This document shows, in pieces, positions 22,510 through 33,163 of a DNA stretch of 64,000 nt (the stretch's first letter is position 1; every line of letters begins with the position of its first letter). The stretch spans positions 1 through 64,000 of the forward strand of contig JAPLRP010000090.1 of NCBI GenBank assembly GCA_026399095.1, in the 5' to 3' direction. Source of the DNA: Methylococcales bacterium. Lineage in GTDB: Bacteria; Pseudomonadota; Gammaproteobacteria; Methylococcales; Methylomonadaceae. The notes beneath the pieces are model-generated. The model had not been told where the DNA came from. It was given only the letters and a program-made list of their open reading frames with translations, and did not search any database. The translations under genes and the position numbers were made by a program.

Positions 22510-23510
22510 GGTACAGCAATCCTGGAAATAAGTTCTTTAATAAAATGATCGGTAGTAATGCCTTCTGCTTCAGCTTCATAAGATAAAATAAGGCGATGCC
22601 TCAATACATCAAAAGCCATTTCCTGAATGTCTTCCGGGCCTACAAAGTCTCGTTGCGATAACCAAGCTTTAGCTCTTGAGCAGCGATCAAGAGCTATACT
22701 GGCTCTTGGACTGGCTCCATATTGCAACCATGAAGCTAGGTCTGATCCATAAGCCGAGGGATTACGAGTAGCGAGGATTATTTGTAGTAAATAATCTTCA
22801 AGACCTTCGGTCATGTATATATCAAGTACTTCATTACGCGCATCAAATAAGGTACTTTGACTAATCGGTTCAAATTTATTAGAGCTTTTTGTTGATTCTG
22901 AACGTGCCTCGGATCTTGCCAGATGCAGAATGCTTTTTTCATGCTCAGCTTTGGGATAATCCACTTTTACATGCAGTAAAAAACGATCCAGTTGTGCTTC
23001 AGGTAAAGGATAGGTTCCTTCCTGTTCAATAGGGTTTTGAGTGGCCATTACCATAAATAATTTTGGTAAAGGATAAGTAGCCTGCCCCACTGTTATTTGT
23101 CTCTCAGCCATTGCTTCCAATAACGCAGCTTGAACTTTGGCCGGTGAGCGGTTAATTTCATCAGCCAATATTAGATTATGAAACAAAGGTCCTTTTTGAA
23201 ATTCAAACGTGCCTTGTTGAGGTCGATAAATCTCCGTTCCTGTTAAATCTGCAGGCAATAAATCAGGGGTGAACTGTACGCGATGAAAATCACCCTGAAT
23301 ACCTTTACTTAACACATTAATGGCTCTGGTTTTGGCAAGCCCCGGCGCGCCTTCAACCAGAATATGACCATCGGCCAACAAGCCAATAAGCATCCTTTCA
23401 ACAAGGATATCCTGACCAATAATTTCCTGATTAATGTAATTTTTTAAACTAATTAACAGGGTTTGAGATGAAGCTTTAGAGAGATTTTGTTTGCTGTTAT
23501 GTTCTGACAT
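22506..23510 (-). CDS. MoxR family AAA+ ATPase
   Basis: GHILVEGAPGLAKTRAI, LADEINRSPAKVQAALLEAMAERQITVG, ATQNPIEQEGTYPLPEAQLDRF. Confidence 0.97.
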   Translation of the reverse strand: MSEHNSKQNLSKASSQTLLISLKNYINQEIIGQDILVERMLIGLLADGHILVEGAPGLAKTRAINVLSKGIQGDFHRVQFTPDLLPADLTGTEIYRPQQGTFEFQKGPLFHNLILADEINRSPAKVQAALLEAMAERQITVGQATYPLPKLFMVMATQNPIEQEGTYPLPEAQLDRFLLHVKVDYPKAEHEKSILHLARSEARSESTKSSNKFEPISQSTLFDARNEVLDIYMTEGLEDYLLQIILATRNPSAYGSDLASWLQYGASPRASIALDRCSRAKAWLSQRDFVGPEDIQEMAFDVLRHRLILSYEAEAEGITTDHFIKELISRIAVP

Positions 23511-23652
23511 GATATGAGTTATATTTAATCCATAGTATAAAAGCGATACATCCAGTTAACTTGACGTATATTATTCCGATAACCCTTAAGTGATAAACTT
23601 ACAATACCATTAGGTTGCCGCGTAATGTTATAAACAATCTTTTTACTAAAAG

Positions 23653-23687
23653 GTTCCCTATTCTAACCGGATATGAGTTTAGGGAAC
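23653..23687. repeat. Inverted repeat in the moxR-POT transporter divergent intergenic region
   Basis: GTTCCCTA (23653-23660) ... TAGGGAAC (23680-23687). Confidence 0.55.
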
Positions 23688-23848
23688 ATAATGTTATTGT
23701 TAAATTGTCTTAAATTAAGTATGTAAAATTATAACCATATAAATGAGTAGATTTCATAGTCTATTGATTGATGTCCAAAAAAAAGGCTGTGCAAATAATT
23801 TTATTGCCAGAATCATGAACAAAAATTATTTTTAATAAAAAAAGATAA

Positions 23849-25171
23849 ATGACTCATTTTAAAACATTGCCTGATGCGTCAAACACCTTGCCATCCGGCA
23901 TAACTTATATTATTGCTAATGAAGCTGCTGAACGCTTTAGTTATTATGGAATGCGGGCTATATTAGTGGTTTTTATGACCCAGTATTTGATGAATTCATC
24001 CGGCCAATTGGATGTTATGTCAGAAAATGAGGCGCAGGGTTATTTTCATTTATTTGTGTCGGTTGTTTATTTTATGCCGTTGTTCGGCGCCTTATTGGCT
24101 GATGGCTTGCTAGGTAAATACAGAACAATTATCTTTTTATCGCTGATTTATTGCTTGGGCCATTTTGCGCTTGCTATTGATAATACCCGAATGGGATTAC
24201 TGCTTGGACAAGCGCTTATTGCTATGGGAGCTGGAGGAATAAAACCCTGTGTTTCAGCACATATTGGAGATCAGTTTTGCATTGCCAACAAACATCTTAT
24301 GACTAAGGTCTATAGCTGGTTTTATTTTGCCATTAATTTTGGCGCGTTTACTGCAATGTTGATTATTCCTTGGTTATTGGATCACTATGGTGCGGCTGTT
24401 GCCTTTGCATTGCCGGGGTTATTAATGTTATTGGCAACAATAATATTCTGGTCAGGAAGGTATCGTTTTGTGCATATTCAGCCTACTGGAATAAACTTTG
24501 TTAAAGAAATGTTCAGTCAGGTTGGCATAAAAAGCCTAGGTAAACTTACCTCTATTTATGCCTTTATTGCCGTATTCTGGGCTTTATTTGACCAGACAGG
24601 ATCATCATGGATAGTTCAGGCTCAAAAAATGAATCGTATGGTATTTGGATTTGAATTACTACCGTCACAAATACAGGCGGCTAATCCTTTATTGATTATG
24701 TTGTTGGTGCCTTTATTTTCATACCGTGTTTATCCATTTTTAAATCGTTTTTTTGTTTTAACGGCTCTAAGAAAAATGACGATTGGCTTATTTATAACGG
24801 TTATTGCTTTTGCTATAACCAGTTTTATACAAATGCAACTGGATACGGGTTTAGTCCCTCATATATCCTTTCAGCTATTGGCTTATGGCTTGTTAACCTC
24901 AGCCGAAGTTATGGTTTCGATAACCTGTCTAGAGTTTTCTTATACCCAAGCTCCTAAAACTATGAAGTCTTTTGTGATGGCGTTTTATTTTTTGTCAGTA
25001 GCTATAGGTAATCTTTTTACCAGTGCTGTTAATTTTTTTATTCAAAATAACGACGGAAGCAGTAAGCTCGCTGGCGCTAATTATTTTTTGTTTTTTACCG
25101 GGTTAATGTTGATAACGGCAGTATTTTTTTTGTTGGTTAGTCGTCGTTACAAAGAAGATGCTTCTTCATAA
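23849..25171 (+). CDS. POT/PTR family peptide MFS transporter
   Basis: NEAAERFSYYGMRAILVVFMTQYL, GAGGIKPCVSAHIGDQF; multiple TMs. Confidence 0.93.
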   Translation: MTHFKTLPDASNTLPSGITYIIANEAAERFSYYGMRAILVVFMTQYLMNSSGQLDVMSENEAQGYFHLFVSVVYFMPLFGALLADGLLGKYRTIIFLSLIYCLGHFALAIDNTRMGLLLGQALIAMGAGGIKPCVSAHIGDQFCIANKHLMTKVYSWFYFAINFGAFTAMLIIPWLLDHYGAAVAFALPGLLMLLATIIFWSGRYRFVHIQPTGINFVKEMFSQVGIKSLGKLTSIYAFIAVFWALFDQTGSSWIVQAQKMNRMVFGFELLPSQIQAANPLLIMLLVPLFSYRVYPFLNRFFVLTALRKMTIGLFITVIAFAITSFIQMQLDTGLVPHISFQLLAYGLLTSAEVMVSITCLEFSYTQAPKTMKSFVMAFYFLSVAIGNLFTSAVNFFIQNNDGSSKLAGANYFLFFTGLMLITAVFFLLVSRRYKEDASS

Positions 25172-25328
25172 AATAACTTTATTGACTTAAAGGCAAGCAA
25201 AACTTACTTTGCAAGCTTATGAGATTTCAATTCTAGTTAAAAAGCTTATAACTCATTACCACTTTATTTGTGCGTGATATTTGGCGTCTAAAATGTGCCC
25301 AGCAGGACTTTAACCATTATTAAAATAA

Positions 25329-26057
25329 ATGACTGATTTTATTATTACAAGTTCATCAACAACCAATACAGCCGTTACTTGCACAAATTGTAATTTGGAT
25401 AATTTATGTATTCCTAAGGGACTGAGTCACAGTGAAGTCGCTGAGCTTGGTTTATTGGTTAATCGGAATAATATTCGTCAAAAAGGTGAGGTTATATATC
25501 ATGCTGGCAGTCCATTTAGGGGATTGATAGCATTGCGTTCTGGTAGTGCAAAATTAATGAGTTTTGATCAAACTGGCAATGAGTTACTTGTGGATTTTAT
25601 TCTGCCAGGAGAAATACTTGGATTTGATGGTTTGTCTTCTCAAATACATAATTGTACCGCTATCGCTTTAGAGACTTTGAATTATTGTTATTTACCAGCT
25701 CATAAGATTGAACAATTAGCTGCTAATTCACCCGCTTTAAGTTACATGTTGCTTCAAAGATCTTGTAATCAGTTCGATTCACAAGTAAATAAAGTCATGT
25801 TAAGTCGTCGAACTGCTGAAGAGAGGGTGGCATGTTTCATTTTGCATATTTCAGACCGGTTTCAACTTCGTGGTTACTCCGAAATGGAGTTTCGCTTGAG
25901 TATGTCTAGAGAAGAGATAGGAAATCATCTGGGTATCGCTCATGAAACAGTGAGTCGAATCATGCATCTTTTTCAAGCACGTAAACTAATTCAAGTAAAA
26001 TCCAAGCAATTAAAAATAATTAATAAAAAAGAGCTGTCTAATTTTTATACGACCTAG
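25329..26057 (+). CDS. CRP/FNR family regulator, FNR-type with Fe-S cysteines
   Basis: CTNCNLDNLCIPKG cysteine cluster, additional Cys in SQIHNCTAIAL, HTH LGIAHETVSRIMHLFQ. Confidence 0.92.
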   Translation: MTDFIITSSSTTNTAVTCTNCNLDNLCIPKGLSHSEVAELGLLVNRNNIRQKGEVIYHAGSPFRGLIALRSGSAKLMSFDQTGNELLVDFILPGEILGFDGLSSQIHNCTAIALETLNYCYLPAHKIEQLAANSPALSYMLLQRSCNQFDSQVNKVMLSRRTAEERVACFILHISDRFQLRGYSEMEFRLSMSREEIGNHLGIAHETVSRIMHLFQARKLIQVKSKQLKIINKKELSNFYTT

Positions 26058-26155
26058 TAATTAAAGAGCCCAATGTAACGAGGATTTTTTAAACGGCTTA
26101 AAAAATAATCAAAGATAAGCTTTAGTACTATAAAAAAAAAGATTTTAAATGTTGG

Positions 26156-26356
26156 TTAATTATTTTTGCTTACATGAGTTACAACATTGAATTCTTCAGC
26201 AATTGCTTTTGCAGTAGTTTCGTATTTGCCATGTTCATTGCTTTTAATAAAAACTACTAAAATAACCACTGCAAAAACAAGGCCGCCTACATAAAGCCAG
26301 AAATTATCTTTTTCTAGTGAATCTGTACTCATTTTTAATTCTCCATCGAATGTCAA
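26156..26356 (-). CDS. Small single-TM hypothetical protein
   Basis: 66 aa ORF with one hydrophobic helix; likely start MSTDSLEKDNFW (about 26332). Confidence 0.5.
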   Translation of the reverse strand: MTFDGELKMSTDSLEKDNFWLYVGGLVFAVVILVVFIKSNEHGKYETTAKAIAEEFNVVTHVSKNN

Positions 26357-26638
26357 TTTTAAGGAAACTGTAGAATGGCGTCAACAGGCTGCTATTTAAT
26401 CAATATTTAGAATTAAAAAATTGCGCTACATCAATAAATGTTTTTTGTCTGCGAACTCCGTCGACAATTAAAGTATCTTTGGCCGGTTTGACTTTAAATG
26501 TTGAGTAAATAAATAGTTTATACTTAGGTTATTGCGGCCATAGTTAATGTCTGCGTTATTTTATGCGTATTTCTAACTAGTTAAAATCGCTAAAAATTAT
26601 TTAACATTTTGTTTGTATAACCATCATTTAAGACAGAT

Positions 26639-27226
26639 ATGAGATTTACACTACTTATCTTGGGTTGCTTTTTTTCAGCTTTTGCTTTTGCGGGTATTTA
26701 TAAATGCACTGATGCTAATGGTAATACTGAGTATCGGGCTAGTCCTTGCCAAATAGGACGTGATAATGTTGAAATTAACATTAAAACAGGTACGGCTACC
26801 AATCTGGATGATAGAAATAAACAGCAGAATCTTGAGCAAAAAGATGAACAAGTTGAACTTGAAAAACAAAAACTGGAACAAGAGCAATTAGTTAAAAGGC
26901 AAGTTGAGATAAACCTAGAAGCTATTAGCGAAAGTTCAAAGAATCAGATGCTTATAAAAAATAATCCGGATAAATTTTCAGCTTATGCCATTCCTCCATA
27001 TGTTCCGGAAAAATTACCGGTTTTGGTAAAGGCTTACCAAGCCAGATTAGCCGATATTGAACGCCTTAGGAGGCAAGCGGCTGAAAAAGCGTTGGCCACT
27101 AATCAGTGTATTCGTGTTGAATCGGATGAATTAAACAGTAAAAGCACTAAAGATGAACTGACATTTTTAATTAATTGCAGCAGCGGTAAGTCTTTCTATT
27201 TTAATGAACGGGCACTAATAAAGTAG
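26639..27226 (+). CDS. DUF4124 domain-containing protein
   Basis: Signal peptide then GIYKCTDANGNTEYRASPC, typical of DUF4124. Confidence 0.8.
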   Translation: MRFTLLILGCFFSAFAFAGIYKCTDANGNTEYRASPCQIGRDNVEINIKTGTATNLDDRNKQQNLEQKDEQVELEKQKLEQEQLVKRQVEINLEAISESSKNQMLIKNNPDKFSAYAIPPYVPEKLPVLVKAYQARLADIERLRRQAAEKALATNQCIRVESDELNSKSTKDELTFLINCSSGKSFYFNERALIK

Positions 27227-27234
27227 TTGAACAC

Positions 27235-28065
27235 ATGAAAGTATCAAAAACAATCTTAATTACTGGCTGTTCTTCTGGCATCGGTTATAGCACTGCTTTA
27301 GAATTAAAAAATAGAGGCCATCAAGTTATTGCAACAGCAAGAAAATCAAAAGATGTTGCTCGTTTAAAAGAAGAGGGTTTTACAGCTATCCAACTGGATT
27401 TGGCAGATACTTACAGCATAAAACAAGCGGTAATTGATACGCTTGAATTAACGGGTGGGCGTTGTGATGCGTTATTTAATAATGGTGCTTTTGGCCAACC
27501 AGGCGCGGTTGAAGATTTAAGTCGTGATGTACTCAGGTTTCAGTTCGAAACGAATTTGTTTGGCACTCATGAACTGACTAATCTGCTTATACCAATAATG
27601 CGTAAACAAGGTCATGGCCGCATTATCTACAATAGTTCCATATTGGGTTTGGTCGCTATGCGATATCGTGGTGCTTATAATGCGAGTAAGTTTGCTTTAG
27701 AGGGATTGGCTGATACTTTGCGCTTGGAGTTATTTGGCACAAATATTCATATTTCACTGATAGAACCGGGACCAATTTTAAGCGAATTTAGAATAAACTC
27801 GTATGCCTTATATAAAAAAAATATAGACCCTGTACGCAGTTTTCATAATGATGCTTATGAAGCTATGGAAACTCGTTTGCAAAAAGAAGGTGCTGCTGTA
27901 GCTTTTACCTTGCCGGCTAAGGCAGTTGTAGATAAAGTAATTCATGCACTTGAATCAAAAAAGCCTAAGATGCGATATTACGTCACTTTTCCAACTTATT
28001 TATTTGCTGTTCTCAAACGCATTCTGCCTATGTGCTGGATGGATGCTCTACTTAGAAAGGTTTAA
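27235..28065 (+). CDS. SDR family oxidoreductase
   Basis: TGCSSGIGYSTALEL, YNASKFALEGLADTLRLEL. Confidence 0.93.
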   Translation: MKVSKTILITGCSSGIGYSTALELKNRGHQVIATARKSKDVARLKEEGFTAIQLDLADTYSIKQAVIDTLELTGGRCDALFNNGAFGQPGAVEDLSRDVLRFQFETNLFGTHELTNLLIPIMRKQGHGRIIYNSSILGLVAMRYRGAYNASKFALEGLADTLRLELFGTNIHISLIEPGPILSEFRINSYALYKKNIDPVRSFHNDAYEAMETRLQKEGAAVAFTLPAKAVVDKVIHALESKKPKMRYYVTFPTYLFAVLKRILPMCWMDALLRKV

Positions 28066-28068
28066 TTT

Positions 28069-28260
28069 ATGCAAGAATTGGACGAGATTATTATTTACTG
28101 CCCCTATTGTGGCGAAGCACTTGATGTATTAGTAGATACATCGGCTGGGCCTCAGCAATATTATGAAGATTGTGCCGTTTGTTGTGCGCCAATCTTATTT
28201 TTACTGTCCGAAGATGCGGATGGAGAACTGATAATTGATGTGAAAAGAGATGATGAATAA
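28069..28260 (+). CDS. CPXCG motif-containing cysteine-rich protein
   Basis: IIYCPYCGEALDVLVD..YYEDCAVCCAPILF. Confidence 0.9.
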   Translation: MQELDEIIIYCPYCGEALDVLVDTSAGPQQYYEDCAVCCAPILFLLSEDADGELIIDVKRDDE

Positions 28261-28345
28261 TTTTTGAAGGTCCATTAACAGAATAAATGTACTATCAGGA
28301 AGTTGATTTTTATTTGTTATGAATAGGAACTAATCTTTATGCCAC

Positions 28346-28524
28346 TCATGTTTTAGCTTCTTCTTCCGGCAAGAAATCACCGACTTGCATGGCCCACATG
28401 AGATGATATAACCCATTTTTAGCCAAGAGTTGGTTGTGTTCGCCATCTTCAACGATACGGCTCTTATCAAATACTAAACTCCGATCTAAATATGCAATAG
28501 TAGATAACCGATGGACAATAGTAA
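28346..28524 (-). pseudogene. C-terminal fragment of an ABC transporter ATP-binding protein
   Basis: Not in the ORF list. Minus translation IITIVHRLSTIAYLDRSLVFDKSRIVEDGEHNQLLAKNGLYHLMWAMQVGDFLPEEEAKT*; H-loop and D-loop-distal part only, in-frame stop upstream. Confidence 0.8.
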
Positions 28525-28583
28525 TGATATCGAGTTAGATATATTTTTCGCCAAATTATAGGTTATTTAATAACTAAAGCTAT

Positions 28584-30008
28584 TTAGGGGAAGTACGAAG
28601 CGTCGGTGGGTTTAGGAATATTATCTGATTTCTCTTCTTGTGCTATCCAGCCGCCTCCCATGGCAAGGTATAAATCAATAGTCGAGTTAAACGTTGCTGC
28701 AAGTGCCGAGGTTTCATCAATTTTAGCGTCAAATAGTTGTCTGATGGCATCTAATTCATTCATATAATCTACATAACCTTCTTCATAACGGATTCTAGAA
28801 AGATTGAAGTATTTTTTATTGGCCTCAACACGAGCGAGTTGCTTTTCGTTTTGCTCTTTGGTTTTTATCACACTGACCAGTGCGTTTTCAAATTCACTAA
28901 AGCCGGAAATAATGGTTAGTTTGTAATTGGCCAAAGCAGCTTGCTGAAAAGCTTCTGCTGCTTGCACTTGCCCTGCTATTTTACCGGCAGTAAATATGGG
29001 TGTGGCTATTGCTGAACCGATGGTCCAAAAATTCGCACCGGGTGCGAAAAGACTGGCTGCTTGTGAGCTAATCTGACCTACGTTTCCGGTTAGAGAAATG
29101 TTGGGGAAGTATTGAGCGCGGGCAACACCGATTTGAGCATTGGCGGAAATTAATTGTTGCTCTGCCTGTGCGATATCGGGTCGTCTAATTAATAAATCTG
29201 AAGGCAAGCCTGCAGGTATCGAGGGTAGTTTGAGTTTATCTATAGGTAAACCTCGCTTAATTGGGCCCGGATTTTTGCCTAATAAAACATTAAGTGCATT
29301 TTCTGTTAGGGCGATACTTTGTTCATATTGAGGAATTTGCGCACTACGACGTTGATATTCTGAATCAGTTTGTTGCACTTCCAAATTAGAGGTATAGCCT
29401 TCTTTGAAACGAATAGTGTTGAGGCGCAAGCCTTCTTTAAGCGATGCGACAGTTTCTATGGTTATTTCTAGTTGCCGGTCAAGTTGACGTAACTTGATGT
29501 AATTTTGCGCGACTTGACTAACTAAGGTTAACATGACGGCTTGTCGGGTGGCTTCTTGGCTCAGAAGATCTGCCATCGCAGCTTCGTTGGCGCGTCTTAA
29601 GGCACCCCATATATCAATTTGCCAGTTCATCCCCCCGCCTAAATTTAAATAATCACTGTTAGGTTTAAATTGCGGTGAAGTTGCCAATTGTGGGTGTTGG
29701 TAGTTAAATGAACCAGAAATTTGCGGAAACAAATTAGAGCGTGTCGAGCCATAAAGCCCCATGTATTGCTCGACATTGGCAATGGCAATTTTTAAATCAT
29801 AATTACCTTGAATAGATTGCTTTATCAGGTTGTCCAAGACAGGGTCACCTAGTTGATGCCACCATTGACTATTGGTAGCATTAAGAAGGGTATTTGTTTC
29901 TGTGTTGCGCCAATGAGTGGGTGTAACAATTTCGGGATGCTTATAATCAGGACCTACTTTAAAGCAAGCAGTTAGGAACAGGCTCAGTAACAAAAACAAT
30001 TTATTCAC
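28584..30008 (-). CDS. RND efflux outer membrane lipoprotein (NodT/OprM family)
   Basis: FLTACFKVGPDYKHPEI, two OEP domains. GTG start at 30008 is more likely than the listed 30077 because the longer start overlaps the RND gene. Confidence 0.92.
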   Translation of the reverse strand: MNKLFLLLSLFLTACFKVGPDYKHPEIVTPTHWRNTETNTLLNATNSQWWHQLGDPVLDNLIKQSIQGNYDLKIAIANVEQYMGLYGSTRSNLFPQISGSFNYQHPQLATSPQFKPNSDYLNLGGGMNWQIDIWGALRRANEAAMADLLSQEATRQAVMLTLVSQVAQNYIKLRQLDRQLEITIETVASLKEGLRLNTIRFKEGYTSNLEVQQTDSEYQRRSAQIPQYEQSIALTENALNVLLGKNPGPIKRGLPIDKLKLPSIPAGLPSDLLIRRPDIAQAEQQLISANAQIGVARAQYFPNISLTGNVGQISSQAASLFAPGANFWTIGSAIATPIFTAGKIAGQVQAAEAFQQAALANYKLTIISGFSEFENALVSVIKTKEQNEKQLARVEANKKYFNLSRIRYEEGYVDYMNELDAIRQLFDAKIDETSALAATFNSTIDLYLAMGGGWIAQEEKSDNIPKPTDASYFP

Positions 30009-33000
30009 GATTCTGCTCCTTTTGGTTGTCGACAATAATCTCGGTTTTTTTTCGATGAGATAGTTTTTCAACAACATAAAAACTTAAAGGAACAAAGAAT
30101 ATAGCAATAAATGAAGCAGTTGCCATTCCTCCAATAACAACATAACCAATAACTTGTCGCCCCAAAGCACCTGCACCATCAGCTAAGGCTAAAGGTACGC
30201 AGCCTAAAATAAAAGCAAAACTAGTCATTAAGATTGGTCGTAATCTGACACGCGCACCTTCCAAAGTGGCATCTATAATGGGTTTACCTTGTTCTACACC
30301 CATTTTGGCAAATTCAACAATCAATATCGCGTTCTTTGCCGCTAAACCAATCAGCATTACCAATCCGATTTGCGCATAAACATTATTGGCGTATTGCCCG
30401 ACCATTAAGGCAGCAAAGGCTCCAAATATTGCAATGGGCGTGCCTAATAAAACACTAAAAGGCAAGCTCCAACTTTCATAGAGTGCCGCTAAAATTAAAA
30501 ATACACAGAGTAATGAAAAACCAAAAATAACAATGGGTGAAAGACCTTGTTGGGCAATTTTTTCTTGATAACTCATACCCATATAATCGTAGCCCATAGT
30601 GCTGGGCATGGTTTGCGCAAAAACTTCTTCAAGTGCTTGCATAGCTTGTGCTGAAGTATAACCAGGATTGGCCGCAGCATTGATTAAAGCACTACGGTAA
30701 AGGTTGTAACGCATTGTAAATTCAGGCCCACTTGTTTCACTTATATTAGTTACCGCAGATAAAGGCACGGTGGTGCCGCTTTTGTTGCGTACATAAAACT
30801 GACCTAAGGGCTCGGGTGTTTTTCGATATTCACCTTCAGCTTCCAGATAAACCTGCCACTGTCGTCCAAAACGGTTAAAGTAGTTAATAAAACCGCTACC
30901 CATGTAATACTGCATGGTTTGGTAGACATCGGCCAAATTTACACCTTGTTTAATGACCTTATCTTTATCAACATCAACATATAACTGCGGTGTTGCAGCT
31001 ATAAGTGTCGTAAAAATTCCGGTCAATTCCGGTCGCTGCTGAGCTGCTTTTATAAATTTTTCAGTATTTTCGGCCAAAAATTCGACTGTACTTCCACCTC
31101 TATCTTCTAGCACAAAGCTAACTCCACCGGAGGTTCCGACGCCTGGTATGGCTGGTGGTGGAAATACTAAAGCTATCGCCCCTGGTAGTTTTCGCAATTC
31201 TTTATTGATCGATAACTTAATGGCTGTGTATTGTTCATCGGCTGCGGTACGATTTGCCCAATCATCAAGAGTAATAAAGAAAAATGCATTGTAAGTGGTA
31301 TTGGCTTGACTAAGCATGTTATAACCAAGCACTGTTGAATAATATTTAACACCTGGTGTGTTTTTTAATACGTCTTCAACTTGTTTGGCTATTTCACTGG
31401 TTCTTTGAAGTGATGAAGCATTTGGCAATTGCAGTGCACCGTATATGTACCCTTGGTCTTCATCGGGTAAAAAGCTGGCTGGTATTTTGTGCCCTAAAAA
31501 ACCTGCAGATAAGGCCAGTGCGAGTAAAATCATTAATCCAAAAAAACTGCGGCGAATAAGGGTGTTACAAACGCCAACGTAACCATCGGTAATGCGACCA
31601 AATATACGATTAAATCCATCAAAAAAACGTTGCAATAAGCTGGTGCTTTTTTGTTCTGCTTTTGGCTTTAGCATCAGTGCGCATAATGCAGGTGTTAGTG
31701 TCAAGGCATTAAAAGCTGATAGTGCCACAGAAACAGCCATTGTTACTGCAAACGGTTGATAAAGACGACCGGTAATTCCTGGAATAAAGGCTGTAGGTAT
31801 AAATACGGCGCTTAGAATAATGGCAATTGCAATAACGGGGCCGGATACTTCTTCCATTGCTTTAAGTGCAGCATCTTTTGGTGAAAGACCTTTCTCAATA
31901 TGATGCTCTACAGCTTCTACAACAACAATTGCATCATCAATTACCAATCCAACAGCCAGCACTAGGCCGAATAGCGATAAGGTATTGATAGAAAAACCAA
32001 ACAAGGGGAAAAAGGCAAATGTACCGATTAAAGCTACCGGAACCGCCAGCAAAGGAATCAACGTAGCCCGCCAACTTTGTAAAAACAGGTAAACAACGAT
32101 AATTACCAGCACTAAGGCTTCAAATAGTGTTTGAACAATATCATCAATCCCTGCTGTAACTGCCAACGTGGTATCTAGAGCGACGGCATAATCTAGGTCA
32201 GCTGGAAAACTCTTCTTTTGTTCAGCCATTAACGCTTTGGCACCGTTGGCAGCATCAAGTGCGTTGGATCCAGGTAATTGGTAAAGCGCAATCAGCGCTG
32301 TAGGTTGCCCATTTAGACGACTGGATACCGAGTAATTTTGCGCACCTAGTTCAATGCGACCAACGTCTTTAATTCGGACTGTTGAGCCGGTTTTATTAAC
32401 ACGTAAAATGACATTGCCAAAATCTTCTTCGGATTGTAATCGACCTTGCGCCCTTAAAGCATAAGTGAATTCCTGGCCAGTTGGTATGGGCTCTCCACCA
32501 ATTTGTCCGGCAGGATTAACGGTGTTTTGTGCTTGGATGGCATTTACAATTTCAGGGATTGTGATGTCTAACGATGCTAATTTATCAGGTTTAACCCAAA
32601 TACGCATGGCATACTGACCCGCTCCAAATACAGAAACAGTCGAAATTCCTTTAGTACGGGTGAGCTTGTCATTTAAATTGATGTAAGCATAATTGGCTAA
32701 AAACACATTATCATAAGTCCCTTTGGGTGAATAAAGGGCAAACATGATTAGTGGGGCAACAGTCGATTTTTGGACCGTTATGCCAAAATTATTAACTGGG
32801 GTAGGAAGTTGTGATGCCGCCTGTGTTTCCCTCATTTGGGAAAGAATTTGATCGGTGTTTGGATCAGTAGTGACATCAAAATCAACACGTAGATTTGTGT
32901 TACCGCTATTGGTGTTAATAGAATACATGTAAGTCATGTTATCAACACCTGACATTTGCTGTTCAATTGGTGTCGCTACCGCCTGCTCCATAGTTAACGC

Positions 33001-33159
33001 ATCTGCACCGTTATAAGTTGCGCTGATTTGTATTTCTGGAGGGGCCAAATTAGGAAATTGAGCAATAGGCAAACTAACCATAGCTACCAAACCAAGAATA
33101 ACCATTAGAATAGCTATAACCATAGCTACAATTGGCCTATTTATAAAAAATTTGGCCAT
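30001..33159 (-). CDS. RND efflux inner-membrane transporter (AcrB/MexB, HAE1)
   Basis: 1052 aa, MAKFFINRPIVAMVIAI, GLVIDDAIVVVEAVEHH, FAFILGCVPLALADGAGALGRQVIG. Confidence 0.97.
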   Translation of the reverse strand: MAKFFINRPIVAMVIAILMVILGLVAMVSLPIAQFPNLAPPEIQISATYNGADALTMEQAVATPIEQQMSGVDNMTYMYSINTNSGNTNLRVDFDVTTDPNTDQILSQMRETQAASQLPTPVNNFGITVQKSTVAPLIMFALYSPKGTYDNVFLANYAYINLNDKLTRTKGISTVSVFGAGQYAMRIWVKPDKLASLDITIPEIVNAIQAQNTVNPAGQIGGEPIPTGQEFTYALRAQGRLQSEEDFGNVILRVNKTGSTVRIKDVGRIELGAQNYSVSSRLNGQPTALIALYQLPGSNALDAANGAKALMAEQKKSFPADLDYAVALDTTLAVTAGIDDIVQTLFEALVLVIIVVYLFLQSWRATLIPLLAVPVALIGTFAFFPLFGFSINTLSLFGLVLAVGLVIDDAIVVVEAVEHHIEKGLSPKDAALKAMEEVSGPVIAIAIILSAVFIPTAFIPGITGRLYQPFAVTMAVSVALSAFNALTLTPALCALMLKPKAEQKSTSLLQRFFDGFNRIFGRITDGYVGVCNTLIRRSFFGLMILLALALSAGFLGHKIPASFLPDEDQGYIYGALQLPNASSLQRTSEIAKQVEDVLKNTPGVKYYSTVLGYNMLSQANTTYNAFFFITLDDWANRTAADEQYTAIKLSINKELRKLPGAIALVFPPPAIPGVGTSGGVSFVLEDRGGSTVEFLAENTEKFIKAAQQRPELTGIFTTLIAATPQLYVDVDKDKVIKQGVNLADVYQTMQYYMGSGFINYFNRFGRQWQVYLEAEGEYRKTPEPLGQFYVRNKSGTTVPLSAVTNISETSGPEFTMRYNLYRSALINAAANPGYTSAQAMQALEEVFAQTMPSTMGYDYMGMSYQEKIAQQGLSPIVIFGFSLLCVFLILAALYESWSLPFSVLLGTPIAIFGAFAALMVGQYANNVYAQIGLVMLIGLAAKNAILIVEFAKMGVEQGKPIIDATLEGARVRLRPILMTSFAFILGCVPLALADGAGALGRQVIGYVVIGGMATASFIAIFFVPLSFYVVEKLSHRKKTEIIVDNQKEQNRE

Positions 33160-33163
33160 AATA

